A stretch of 64,000 nt of DNA from assembly GCA_043228905.1 (NCBI GenBank), contig JBHGNT010000005.1, positions 4,960,001 to 5,024,000 of the forward strand, read 5' to 3'. Under the pieces are notes generated by a model. It did no database searches. It was not told the origin of the DNA and worked only from the letters and a program-made list of their open reading frames with translations. Positions 31,653 to 45,710 of this stretch are shown here, in pieces. How positions within the stretch are numbered: the stretch's first letter is position 1; every line of letters begins with the position of its first letter. Position numbers and translations under genes: made by a program. Origin of the DNA: Azolla caroliniana. Its lineage: Eukaryota; Polypodiophyta.

Positions 31653-34600
31653 AGTCTAGGGTTTCGATCACCACCAATGCTTAATTATTTTCCCTTTCTC
31701 GTGTCGGGGGTTTAACAATGTAAATTTCCCACTTCTAGGGTTTCGCCAAATCTTGATCTCATGTTGTAATGCTAGAGTTTATTTAATGTTATAAGGAGCT
31801 TTCTCCTTTGGTTAGGGTTTGTCGAATTACTTGGTCACATTCTCCATAACGTATCGAGATTCCCTACCTTGTGAACATTCTGTATCAATCCATATAAACT
31901 AATATAGTTTGGCATCACCTTTGTCAAGGTTTGTCGTTATCATTTATCGACTTGCTTTATAATTATACATGTACAAATAGTTTTGATCATAAAAAGTTAT
32001 GTTTGATTCACATTGTAATTGAAAAGCCCTTGTCATATTAAAGCCTTGGCTCCGCTACCTTACATATGTTGGTTAACTACTTACAATAAGACTAGTAATG
32101 TTGATACAAACAAGCCTTATAATAATATTACTGTCACAACATAGTTCCCTGAGTGTAAACCCTACTTTGCAAGAGATTGTTTGCTTTATAGTTCCACTTA
32201 ATTTATAAAGGTTGTTGATGAAATGTACGCGCACGGTGCTAGCATATAAAGGAAACTTCCACACGATTACATGCCAACCTCAAATTCATTTATGTTAGTT
32301 AAGCACTTGGAGCAAATTCATTACTTCGACATTGGCATGGTCATTCAAAAAATACTTCACATTTTGATGTGATGTATTGATGAATATGCAACTTCAACTC
32401 AAATATCATTCATGCTTATCTCATTGCTAATTGTTTATATGGAACCTCACTTAAAACTGTTAAATATTTTAACGCTTCTAGTGGATTATTTCATACTTGA
32501 CTAGTCATTTTGTCGTCATGCAAAACATATAGGCCATAAAGGTGATGTAATTCCAGGACACTTAAATCGTTTCTTGTCGATTTTGTTTTTTGTGTATTCC
32601 TCCATATAACAGAATGTTAATATACTTTGGTTCAATGTAGTTCCCTATCACGATAATATTAGAGTTTGTCAGAGTTATGGTTATTGTGTGAATATTTTTG
32701 CACGCAAAATGTGATCAATGATTATGTTGAATGGTAATCCATCCACGTGTGCCATTTATGTTTGTGATTTACAAAGTACCATGGCATGGTGCAAGAAGTT
32801 GAATGCAAAGATTGTGAGCAAAGGATGGGATGAGATATTCTAATTTAATTCACCATTTAAAGGGAAAGGATCAAGAGTTTTGTCTTATTATTCTATTTAA
32901 AATTTTGTTTACTTCCATTGGTTGGAGAGGGTCAATCAAATGCAAGATACATGCACTTAGACATGTTGGAATATGAACTTATCTAGAAGCTTTCAATATT
33001 TTAGGTCACTTGTTCTAAATAATACATTAGTGATGCCTCCTTCAATCAAAGTACTACTAATTTTAATAATATTGCTATGCTTATCGCATGTCTTGATCCT
33101 TCTATCATCATCATTATGTATCTACAAACCCAATTATTCCTTACGTTTTATGGATACCTTCAAGATATTACACTGGATTCCAATTGCATGGTGCCTATAT
33201 CAAATTGTTTAAAAAACAATGGGGATTGTTCCATGTGGTTGTAATGTTTGGTATTATTCAAAGGTATTACACTGTATTCCAATTGTGTGGTGCCTATATC
33301 AAAGTGTTTCAAAAACAATGGGGATTGTTCCATGTGGTTGTAATGTTTGGTACCAACCTCACAAGGATGTCTTCGCAATAGGAAACATATAACACTATGA
33401 AAAATGTGTGGGAACGATGTAGAGTTACCAAGAGTTTGTTGTGCATGTGATATATAACATTGTCCTCTTACAATATCTTTTCCTTGAGTTGAGGCTTAAT
33501 TTGACCTATTAGCTCGTGCTACTACAATGGGTATCTCGAATTGCTTTTCTAGTTTGGTGCTATTCCCTCTAAATCTATCTTTATTATTTTTGAGGTACAC
33601 GTGGCAATCCACACAATAGCACTTAGATTTTCTAATGTTTGACATCCACATGTATTGGTACCCTTGGTATCCAACTTGTTGTCCATATATTTAGTATATA
33701 TGTGGCATATTCTAGCATTGCATTATGTCATAAGTAATGAATTGTGTGCAATCATTCTAGCTAAGGCTCGATTGAGCTTTTGGATGTTTAGATTTTTAAT
33801 GATCTTGTTTGAGTCAACTTCTTTTGTCTTACTTAGTTCTTTGGATAGCCTAAGTGATTCAATTTCACCATAGAATTTTTGCTTGGGATTCCATTGTTTT
33901 GAAGGATTTTAGCTTGCTCCCATCTTCCAATGATTGGCCTTGTCTTACCTTGACTTGACATTAACAATTAAGGAACACCTTGCACAACCCACATTAATAG
34001 ACCAAAGGACAAAATAGGTTTACTTTTATAATCCTCGATCATTGCAACTTGATTGATGATGCATGCATATTCACAAGAATGGTATTCATTAATCTATGGT
34101 ACACGAGGGATGTTGACGATTTATAAGTCAAGGCAACTTGAAGATAGATATATTTCTTTTTAACGTCCACGGGAGATGGGTTCGAGCCCATGGCGGGGAT
34201 CGAACTCTAAAGTTAGAGATAATTTTTAATTGAGAATTTGTAGAGTGGTGTCATTGAGGGTCCACTCAATCTACTATTGGCAACAAGTAATGTCTATGGT
34301 GAGGGCCAAAGGCTATCATGGCCGGCCGCTTGTGATGCCTCAAATCCAAGAATAGTTACACATCCCGATATGTAAGGGAGGAGAGTTGGCTCACATGTAG
34401 ATATATAAGGTAGACATAGTTTATTTATAAGTAATAATTGTGAGTTATTCGTATTCTTTGATGGGCTTCATTCTCGCTCTCTCCCTTGTTAGAACTTAGA
34501 AGTAGGAAACCCTTCCACCACTCTTAAGACTTATTCTAATTCTCTCCCTTCAATTACATTCTTCTCTTTAGCAACAAGCACCCTTGTTCTTTTGTAGCAT

Positions 34601-36365
34601 ATCTAATGTTGCCTTATATTATAGCTATATATCACTATATCCAACCAACCATTATGTTATTTCCCTAATCTATACGGTCCCTAGATAATTTTAGGCAGCT
34701 AGGCTACTTCACATTAGTCCCGTCGAAGACCAACATGAATTCGTTATCATTTATAATCAAATGTTTTTTACAAACTTATGACTACATATTATGCATACCA
34801 ACGTCACAAAAAATGGCCAAGTATTTATCGGTTTCTTGTAGGCCCTAATATATTAAGATCTAGAGCATGATACTAACATTGTTGACCTTAGCGACGAGAT
34901 GCAATGACATCATCTTCCATAAGCTCATTATCTAGTTTTTGAACCTATTTGACACATCACGAAGCTCTTGTAAATGTCATTGTATAGAGCATAGTAGGTT
35001 TATGACCAAACCATGTTGGGAATCCAACTTATCTCAAAGTCAAATTATTTTGTGACTACCCTAGTGACACAAATCTTGTGTGATTTGCTAAGATGTCAAT
35101 GATAGGAAACAACATGTTTATTACATGAAGGGATTGCCTTGCAAGGACATGGGGCAACCAATGAAATTACGTTTCAAGATTGTACTGACCATATCACGAT
35201 GCCAAATTTCAAGTTGAAGTAGTCAATGAAGTGAATTTGCAATGATTGTTTGCAATTGAATTTGCAAAATGACTTTGATAAGTGCTAAATCATTGACCTT
35301 AAGTGAGTACTTCTCCAACAAGTTTCCTCTTCTTCTTCCTTTTCTACCCCAATCTTTATTGTCAGTCTCGGATTCTATTATTGAATTGTTTCACAAACGT
35401 TTTAATTTATGATTTATCAACCATTAAACAAGGTAGAAGAAAGCCATCATTCAGCTTCTGCAGTGGCATAAATATATTTTAAACGGTTGGTTATGTAGCA
35501 TAACCAATATCTTGTTCCCTAAAAATGTGTGAAATAAGATTTAGTGAAGGTTAAGCAAACCGTCCTTTAGATAGAACCAAAATAAATAAATCTTAAGGCA
35601 AAGATTTGCATTCCAGAAAGCATACATCAAACTGAGGTACAACTCATCAGTGAAAATGGAAAGATAACCATTTAAGAAACTGAGCATCTTGCAATAACAA
35701 TTTACTTGACATCCAATAATCCTAGTATAAAAAGCATTACAAGAATGTCTCCAACTTAACTGAGATTGATTAATTCACACCCAGTAGTTTGAGAAAATTG
35801 ATGCAACCTTATAAAAACTCATACAAGCTTTCATATCATTTTGTGACAAATGTTGGCTTAAAACTTGAGAAATTATACAAATCAGGAAATAATTTCAAAT
35901 GGAAAAGCAAAACATTCTTTGTGCTTTTCCTTACTGAAGGTGTATTCGAGGAATAACTCTTAAGGCATAGAGGCCAGGCAGACGAAGACAAATCCTTGTG
36001 GACAATCATCTTTTCCTGAGTGAAACTGAAACCGAAATAACGAAAACCGAATACTCGTAGACTAGTGTAAAGTAGGCTATGAAAAAGAACACCCACCCTA
36101 CATACACACTTCCCCACCCTTACCTTTGCTGGGCTTGAGGATAATCATTTCATTATTTCATGCCTAGAAATGATGTAATCTAAGTAAGACTCTCTACTAC
36201 AACACTTGGCATTTGAGCACATATCATATTATATAAGACATCCTCCAGTATAAAAGGACCCGCGATTTACGGATCAAATACGCACTGTGCATTTGCTCCA
36301 ATTCCTCTTTGCTTGACAAGTTTCCCAAAGTGTATGGCCGAATAGTTAATGGCGTCACATGATGC

Positions 36366-38456
36366 TCAAACAGCACTAGATTCAGAGAAGAGATCGAGCA
36401 ATGCCAGTGTCTACACATCATCAACAAACAAAAACAAATTTTAGAATGATTAAGCAGACATAATTAACAAATTTAAGAAAATCAATCAACATAATTAACA
36501 AAATTAAAAGTAAAGCAATCAAATTCTTTAAAATTTAAAACCACGAATTCGATCATCCAAAAAAGCCCAATATATTTTTAATGAAATATCGACCTCTGGT
36601 ACTGAAAGTTGTAGGCGGAATTTGGGTCCATCATAATGGTGAAGAACAGGTCGAAATGAGTCTTCTTCAAGGGGCTTGGAGACTCTTCTCACTCGAATGC
36701 GAACCTAAATGAAAGCATACATAGAGTTGGAAATAAGAAAATTGATTTATGGGGTGAAAGATACTGACAAACGGCCACAGAAAAAACTCAAAACTTTTTG
36801 CAATATTTTTGTTCCCAAAATGAGAATTCTACTTCCATGATTTTTATCCACGACATATTGATTACTCTGTTAGTAGGATTTACAAGAAACTATTTGAGAT
36901 GACATAGAACTACATTGCAATTGTGAGAGTAGTAACAATTGAGCATCATTTTCAACAAAAAAATAAACACTACTAAATGGGTACAATGAAGCATTGCCTG
37001 AAGCCAGGTAACATCAACATAAGCAATAGCCAACCTGAGCTGGGAATCGAGATTCGCCTTTGCATTTCTTGTCCTCCCAAGCTGTTGGATCAATGTTTGA
37101 ACCCCCGAAACTAGATGCCTGAAAAGGGAATATTTCTCTCAATACATTCACCGAACATTACTCCATGAACATACTTTCCATCCATGAATATCACAAAGGT
37201 CACTTAAAAACAAAACAATTTCCATGAAAAATGCTAGAAAGAGATTTCCTTCAAACGAGGACAGTAGTATAAATAATGTAGTCCATGCACAGGAATGGAT
37301 ATTTCCATAAATGACTTATCTGTTCCAAGATTGAAAACTTGTCATCAAAATATTACCTCATACACTCCATGAAGTTGGTGTGTGGTATAGTTATATAGAA
37401 ATAAAGGCAAGCCTGGTTGGATCGCACGAACCGAGTCTCGATATCTTTGAGGTAATCCTGTGAAACAAAGAATATCTAGTCACATACATTGTTCCAGCAC
37501 ATCCTGATATCTGTGATGCTGACACATATACAGCATCACAGACATGGAGACCTCACTGTCCAAGCTTCTGGAGAAGATTTTAAGCAAAATGCATATGACA
37601 TTACAAATTTAAAATATCTTATAAACTTCTCTACAAGCTGCACAATAAATCATTAACCAATAACATTGTAGAATCCTCTCTGGAGAGACCCTCGAATCTT
37701 CCAAGATAATATCAATTTTTGAAACTTATGAAACACTAGATTGAGAACATTCTACAAAGTTCTATGCAAACTCAAGATCTTACAAACTACACGGCTGTTT
37801 CGAGAAACTATTTACAGGTCAGGTTAACACAACACAGCATCAACCAATTACATTTCAAAAACTTTCTAGAAACTTCTAATCAAGTCAATCACATTGTTTC
37901 CAATCAATCACATTCTAGAAATTAGTATCCATAACATTTTAGAAACTTCGAACTAAAACATTGCAAAGAGCTTCTTGAATCTTCTGAAGCTAGGAAACAT
38001 ACCAAATAATTGACGTTTGAGGTCTTCGGCCATCGTATCGTTGTTGCAAACAAAGATGTAACCCCCTAATGTATCAGTTCTCGGGAGAGTCTCTGCCGGT
38101 GGCAATGACTTAAACCTCTTCTCGGTCGTACTATTTCCGAGGACTGGAGATGATGAATTCAGTATGTTCCCACCCATTGAAATCTTATGATTGAGCTCGT
38201 CAAATTTCACAAAAGCCTGAAATTTCTGGTTCAGTACTTCCCCTTTGGAAGCTTCATCAGATTTTCCTTTTTTGGGAGCTTTTGATTGTTTTAAGTTCTT
38301 CTCTATAGTTATGGGCCTAATTTTCTCGAATTTCACTCTCATTTGGTCAACCAAAGCTAGCTTTGAAGCTGCAATCTTCCAATTTTGGTCTTCTTGAATC
38401 TCACTGTGGCCTCTTTTCTCATCATTTACACTCCAGAATGAATATAAGTGGTCCAT
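36366..38456 (-). CDS. NRP: NRP-type DCD-domain protein, copy B (five exons, 264 aa)
   Basis: Exons on the minus strand are 38456-38003, 37457-37357, 37118-37035, 36704-36594 and 36410-36366, with the same phases as copy A. In exon 1 the protein differs from copy A at L79F and A110T, and TTC to TTT is silent in the last full codon. The DCD domain is otherwise complete, so this copy is not visibly degraded. The likely leader intron, with telo-box-like repeats, is conserved upstream (about 38467-39090). As in copy A, the family role is stress-related cell-death signalling. If the 13-kb pair is a haplotype artefact, this is the other allele of the same gene rather than a second locus. Confidence 0.9.
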
Positions 38457-39306
38457 TGAGTTAGGCCTATAAAAAAAGGAAATTAAGCATAAAATAGGGG
38501 TTTACAAAGCACAAATTAGGATTTTACAAGTGAAGAAGTTTGGGTTTAACAAAGAAGAAATTAGAATTTTGCAAAGCAAGAATTAGGGTTCTACAAAGGA
38601 AGATGGAGGGTATGAAATGAGGTATCAGGGTTTCACAAAGCAGAAATTAGTTGTACAAGGGGGGATTAGAGTTTTACATAAGCAGAAATTAGGTTTTATA
38701 AAGCAGAGCTCAGTATTATACAGAACGGAAACTGAAAAAAAATTTAAGCTTCAGAAAGTACAGAAATGAGTCTTTTACACAGTGTTAAGATTTAAGAAAG
38801 GCGGAAATAAGGGTCTCCAGAGTGAACATGTTTGAATTTTATTACTGTGTGCCGAGAATAGAAATTAGGAAATCACAAAGTGCGAAATTAGGGATGTACA
38901 GAGTCCAAAAATTAGGGTTTCACAAGGAGCAGAATTAGGGGAACTTACAAGTGTAACGATCGATTAAACAGGGAACAGACGGAAAAAAATCGCTCAATTA
39001 CAGGAAATTAAGCAGAAAAATACAAAGAGATAGACATAAATACGGAAATAGACAGAGAAAGAGAGGGAGGGAGGGATTGGCACTCACTTGTGGAAATTGA
39101 GGTAGAAATGCAAGCTCGAACCCTGAACTTTAAGAGCAGCAAAATGAATACAAGAAGAAGAAAGCTAATCTAAGAAATGAGTAAACAGAATTGATCAAGC
39201 AAAGAGGGGAAGGAAAAGAGAAAGAAAAGACAGAGGAGGATCCTCGTCTTTCCAGCTCTAAAGCAAAGCATCCATCAAAAGCCCCTCTTCAATTCTTTGA
39301 TATATT

Positions 39307-39340
39307 TTTTTGTTTTGTTTTGTTTTGTTTTGTTTTGTTT
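39307..39340. repeat. (TTTTG)n microsatellite upstream of NRP copy B
   Basis: This corresponds to the run at 25806-25838 in copy A but differs in unit number. Confidence 0.8.
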
Positions 39341-40460
39341 AACCCATTTGCCATCTGGTCTTCATCACTAGGGCCCCCCTTCTCTTCCTCTCCATCTTTT
39401 TATGTTCCTGTGGTTTCATGAATTCTTGAGAGAGACAGAGAGACAGAGAGAGCATATGCCATCTGAAGATCCAGGAATCAAAAGACATAAAACACTGACA
39501 ATTGGTACCCACTCCATTCCTTGTGGACCCATTTATTTATTTTTATTTTCAAAAGAATGGCTTTCTAAAGCAACACTTTACTATACTCATCGCGGCCATC
39601 CGCTCGTTGTCGTCATGGTGGTGGTGGTCATCGAACAGTTGTTTGTTTGATTATTCGCTTGTCGGTTCATTTAAGGAACTCCAGGTAGACTCGTATCAAG
39701 CAAACTCACTCAGCACATGATCATGTGCGGCTATAAGGTATAGCTCGTCACATGGCTTTCGAGATTTAGCTAGTTGGTCGGGGTTGATTGACGGGACATT
39801 ATGTTATTGTTTCGTTTCCCTCTTTTCACACTAGTTGAAACCATGCTAGAAGAGAGGCGAGATGATCGTGTGCGATTGCCATTAAGGCTAAAGCCTAACT
39901 TCTAGGATTATTCTGGTCGTTAGAATGATCAATTAAAAGAAGGTAAGCTAGTTTAAATAACGTAAGTGTTGTTAATGTTGAGGAACAATTGTATTTTGGA
40001 TGTATTGCCATGCAATACATAGCTGTAGTTTGGCTATCAAGTTAATGCAACCCATTGAGACCGTATGAACCATTCAAGTTGGAGTCATATAAGAACAGTG
40101 GAAAGATGCAACTTTAGTTGTTCATGTGCATGTGCCTCAAAACAACTTGGAAAGATATTGATGTTGTCCATTTCTTGCTAGTTTGGGGTTAGTAAGGCAC
40201 GTGATCCTTATTCCACATGGAGGTCCCATTTCATGTCTAAGTGTACGATATATAGGTGGGGAAATTCGTGGCCTCTTGCAGTTGCTTCTTGGTATAGTCA
40301 TTGTTATATTTGTAACATTTACTTCCTATAATAGACGGGTCGAAAGTGGGTGTCAATGTGATTCAATGGCAAGTAATGTAAAACATAATGAAGGTAGTTT
40401 TACATTGCGTCATATGAAAGTCAAATTTCAATCCAATAAGAAGCTCCAAAATTCAAAAGA

Positions 40461-41106
40461 TTTGTTTACATTAGGACATGAAAGAAGCAAAAGTTTTATT
40501 TCTTTTATACGTATAACACAACCATTATTTGCACATTAGAAAATACCTTTCAAGTGGACCATGTTCCCATTTGTTTTGACTTATTGTTTGTATCGAAAGA
40601 GGAAGTTTTGAAAGGTAAAGAGAGTATGAGTGAGCGATGTGCCACCAATGTGATTTGCTATTGACATTTGTGAACTGTAGAGGATTTCCTTTGTCACCAA
40701 AAATGCTCACAAAGAAAGTATTGCTTTCTACGAGCATCTATTCATTTGAGTAACTCATCTTTGTAAGAAACAATTTCAACACACTATCCCAATCACTTTC
40801 ATTTGGTACAAACAAGCAATCCTTTCACACTATGGTGGAGCAAAACTTTATTACTTTATGAGCATTTCTTGGTTTCAAAGAAAATGTTCTAACACTTTAC
40901 AGATGTCGATAGCAAATCATAGTGGTGGCACATAGTTCACTCATACTCTCTTACCTTTCAAAACTTCCTCTTTCTATACAATGAACTGGTCAAAACAAAC
41001 AATGACATTTGTTCCACTTGAAATATATTCTCGATTGTGCACAAATTGGTTGGGTTAAATGTAGAAAAAGGAATCAACTTTTGCTTCTCTCATCTCCTAA
41101 TGCCTA
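40461..41106. repeat. Long imperfect inverted repeat (foldback), copy B
   Basis: This is the copy-B equivalent of the inverted repeat at 26960-27605, with only a few base changes. Confidence 0.65.
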
Positions 41107-42220
41107 ATTTGATTTTGTGTATGCATTGATGAAGTTTTGCTTCATTTTAGAGAGAAAAATTCCATTAGCTCCACATCAACGTTGAGATCAACTATTTCAT
41201 TTTTACATGGTTCTCCCAAATTTATTTTATTTTTTATGGTTTCATTCATAACCTTCAAAGTCATAGGGGGGAATTTTTTATGCCAATCTTGTTACATGTA
41301 CCCGATATGTTGAAATAAGATTTGTTTTGAGTTGCATTGATCTTTGCCATATTAATAGTCCTTTGTAATAGGCCAACTTCTTGCATGTAACAAAATGCTA
41401 TTTTATGTTTTTTATGATGTTTGGATCACTTTGGATAAGTTTTGGCTCTATGTTTTTCTCTCTAAGAGTTCATGAGGACTTTTGTGCATCTTGTCTAGAT
41501 AGTAGACTACTTGTTTTGTCATAAAATGTCAAGATTGTGAGATTAATTTTGGCCTTTAGGTATGTAATTGGGGAAATTTCCATCTCTTTGAGGGTTGTTT
41601 GATGAGGACTTCCTATCTAAATATTATGACCCTAAGTGGATTTGCCCTCAAAACAATGCCTAATATCACATACTTAGTCTTGACAAGTGGCACATGTCTG
41701 AATGTAGTTTGAAGAAAAGAAGTGGTTTGTCCATAAGTGTCTAGTCCATGTTGGGACAATTTACACAACTGTGATAAAAACAATGTGTTCATTTTACATC
41801 TAAATATTAGTATGATTGTGTCTTCCATGTAACATACATGTTTTGCAATCTTCAACATAGGTATGTTAGGATCACAATGTACATGTATGAAGGTTAATGA
41901 TATTTTGTTTTTATCAAGGTTTGTGAGTTGCCAATTAGAGGCGCCTAAAATTAACTACTAGAATATGTGTTTAAAATATGCTACAAATTTAACAAGTAAA
42001 ACATGATCAAATTTGTTCAAGGGAAGCTTTTTGTTGTGACGTGTAATTTAATAAATGAAATATAATATTACAATACGAAGGTACACTACAATACACTATC
42101 CAAAAAAGAGTGAAATATTCTTTAAGGTTTTGACACCAATGGCCACTTTATACATTAGTATATAACCACCAATATGTAACAAAAGCAATAAGCCATAAAG
42201 ATTGAATTACCACAATCCTA

Positions 42221-42233
42221 GTATGTATGTATG

Positions 42234-42262
<29 letters not shown>
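42221..42262. repeat. (TATG)n microsatellite, copy B
   Basis: There are about 10 units against about 14 in copy A. Confidence 0.9.
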
Positions 42263-42264
<2 letters not shown>

Positions 42265-44639
42265 TAGTCTATTGAACAATACAAAGTATTTAATGTTTCA
42301 ATATTGTGCATATGCTAATCATCCTTACAAGTGGGATATATAGGAGCAAACTAACATAATACCTCACCGTGTGAGAATAATTACTCTTCATCACGTCCAT
42401 TGTAAATTAATATGGGCATGAACCAATAAGACCTTGATCTTTCTATGTTTTTCTATTTGTAGTTGGAGATATGACTAAGAAAGTTGCAAATTCACATCAT
42501 GTTGTGCATTAAGTTTGATCTACATAAGTGGTTTCATATTCACAAGGTTTTGATCCTACCATGGCCTACACGTCGAACTTCAAAGCCTTTTCAAGGTGAT
42601 TCTTGCATGGTCCTTATCAAAGAGGGGAAAAACAATTGTATCTCATATTAAATCCATCATCTCAATATGCCAAAAAGCTATGAAGAAAGGTCCTTAATTA
42701 TGTCTTCTATAGTAGGAATTATTAAGTTTGTTGTACCTTGAAGCCCCACAAAGAGTTATTATATGGATTGGAAATGGTGTTTCAAAAAGTACCTTCTATG
42801 CTGCGTGGTCAAATATCATAACCGACACTATTACTCTATGTCACATTCAGCAATCGTTCTCACTTTGTAAAGAACTTTTTTCCATTGTTGATTTAATTCA
42901 ACTATTTTTCCTACAAATGATCACACATTTATGAAGGATGGGTTCCAGGCTAGATAAAATCTGGATATTATAGTACTTCTTTGTGTCACATGAATGAGTT
43001 TGTAGCAAATATTTCCAATAGTTTATGTGAAGAATTAACAATGCCTTAATGAATTATGTTCAGACGCGCAAGTTGTTATTTTGAAGTTTGCCCAAGGAAA
43101 GGAATAAAGACAATGCAACAACGATATTTTAAATGTTTGCAAATAAAAATTTGAAAGTATCTTTACATAACATAGCTCCATCAACTCACACTCCAACTCG
43201 AAATGATAAATAATTCCAACCCGTTATACAAACAAATTGATTTATATGGAAAAACTAAGTTGTTGCCAGAGCTATTACCAATTGGAAATAAATGACATTA
43301 TCAACATCATAGATCATTCAAGAAATTTCATTTACAATGATATGGAACGACCTTCCTCATGTTTTCAACCATGATGCTTTCCAGTTGCAATGATATACCA
43401 TCTAGGGCTAACACCTTGTTAGATACATGATATGTTTGTGATATGCATGAGATTTGTGGCATCAAGGGAAGGTTTCTCATCGTTCCTTTTGCTACTTTTG
43501 GCCATGTCAAATGTTATTATCATTGGTTTTTGGTGGAATCATAATATTTTGCTTGTCAATAAAAGGCTATGCAACATTTAAGTTAGTGGGACAAATAATA
43601 GATTTTATGTTGGATTCATAGTACATCACATATGCAAAGTGTTTCTCCTAGTTATAAGCCTTTCATGTCAAAAGACCACTCACATTTTGCGAAGGAAGAC
43701 TTTAAGTTGAAGAATCATAATCTTTTACTTCAATTTTTTGCCTTATGTTGGAGATGGGTAAGAAGGCAAGAATAAACTTGAGAATATTCTATTTGATAGT
43801 AGTAATTGAGGAAAGGTGTCAATCCAATCATAATTTACCCGGTTTTTATAAATGGCAATACCCCGTACACCTCATATCCAAACATTGGTTACAAGAGTGG
43901 GACCCATATGAAACTTCTTATTCTTTTGAAAATAAAGAATAAAAATGAACGATCATAGTCATTCACATGACAATATGGTTGTGATGAAATTTAGACTTTG
44001 AATGCAAGGCAAAGACATGCATTTGTTGGAATCAAAACAACCATTTGAAAAAATGACAGTAATCAATGAATAAAAATACATTCAAATGTCTCTCACCTTT
44101 GGCTCATATGAGTTGAAGATACCTCTTTGGTATGTATTTACAAGTTTCTATCTTTTGGTGGAAGTGTGGTTGGCACAATTGAGAATGTAGTGAAATCTTT
44201 TCGAAATGTATATAAATTTCAACTTGTTTATCATGTTTGGCTTGGTTACTTCTTGCTTTGTAAACACAAGAAGAAGATACCTTCCTATAAATTAATCAGA
44301 AAACATATGTTCCCCATTATGTGAGTGTGCATTGATAAACCAATGGAAAGTAGGCCAAAGGATGTTGCACTTGGACTCATTCACATGATAATCCTACGCA
44401 TAATAGCAATTAGGATTCCCTCAAGACAGAAGCATCTTTGACAATATCGTCCTTTTTGGGAGATGATTGCATTTACTCAACATCACAAACTGGTATGGTT
44501 GTCATACGAATGGCATGATGCTCTTTGTTAAAGGAATTTCTACATACAGGTGTATTTTTTATTTCCATATTCAACAGGATAAAAAATTGCAGCCTTATAC
44601 ACCCTCAGATAATTTACTACAAAACCTACTCGTTGTTCC

Positions 44640-45700
44640 AGTTAGGGTGATTGCCAAAACTGGTAAGAAATGGTTATTGGATCCACAACCGTCAATAACT
44701 CATTTGTGGGATATGTTTTGGTTATATGCACGACAACCAGTTAATAGGCTAATGTGGAACCCAAGGGGGATGGTTCTGGACTAGTCCCATGATGGATCCA
44801 ATGCAGAAAGTTCCGTTCTTTCAGTATACTGTAAAATTTGGTAGAACCTTACTCATGTCTAAGAATATTCCAACTCCAGCGGCTCAAAAGCATTGGAGTA
44901 CGTGGGGTGTTTCAAGCAATCATTTGAAGGCTGATTGGAAATGGATTTGGTCTTTTAGGGGACCAACAAAATACATTCTCTTCAAATGGCTTTTAATACA
45001 TGCAACACTACCAGTAGGTCAGTCATTGAAAGGAAATGTGGCAACCGTTCTTAGACAATGTAGTTATTGCGGTGACTTGCAGGAAACTACAACGCATGCT
45101 CTCTGGTCCTGTTCACTAGCCCAACAGGTATGGCATAAAGTTCTTTCTTTATCCTGACAATTAATGCAAGTTGCCTCTTCTCTAGGTATCAACGGTATAG
45201 GGGGTTCTCCATTCCACTCTCTTATTATATGAGGCAAGATACTCTAGAGGCTAAGACAGTCATCAACACTCATCTAATATCTGTCTCCCCTTTTTAGCAA
45301 CCTCGAAAGCAAATGTGTGCAACCCATGTATGGAAAACAATATCTACAATTACATTATGGACCTTATGGAAGTATCGTTGTAAAAGACGATATGATTCCA
45401 TAATTTCCCTTCTCTCAGATATATTGTCGGAATTATCGAAGAGCTTATTGGCGGTAGTGTGTGGGCAATATGACAATATGTTAGGCTCTTCGGAGGTTGT
45501 TCTTAAGAAAAGGAAAAAATGACTGCAATTATGGAGGAAGTTGCCTCTATTCACGGTTTCCTCTCAAGGATCAATCTGGAAATATCATCACCCTTGGCCC
45601 TTGCCCTGATCATCCTTTTTGTATATAACACTCTCTAATTGTACATTTTGTAGCCTTCCGACGTTTTTCTTAATATGAAGGAAATCTTTTTGGAAAATAA
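44640..45700 (+). mobile_element. Broken 3' end of a LINE (non-LTR retrotransposon)
   Basis: Three consecutive frames carry the C-terminal region typical of plant LINE ORF2. 44645-44784 ends in a stop. 44789-45157 contains the reverse-transcriptase zinc-binding segment (WKWIWSFRGPTKYILFKWLL, then CSYCGDLQETTTHALWSC: C-x2-C...H...C). 45313-45522 carries the trailing WTLWKYRCKRRYDS motif. The frames are separated by stops and shifts, so the copy is dead. The reverse-transcriptase core is missing on the left. An A-rich tail-like GAAAATAAAATAAAATTC lies at about 45693-45710. Similarity may begin slightly left of 44640, inside the duplicated segment. Confidence 0.8.
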
Positions 45701-45710
45701 AATAAAATTC

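Larger units (their letters stand above)
31653..44650. repeat. 13-kb segment, copy B of a near-identical pair
   Basis: Copy B begins directly at the gap, equivalent to base 18140 of copy A, and ends at GTTAGGGTGA (44641-44650), where copy A diverges. Gene content and repeats are the same as in copy A, with a shorter (TATG)n and a few small indels, for example three bases fewer in NRP intron 2. The remaining sequence without genes looks like decayed repeat DNA. Confidence 0.95.
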
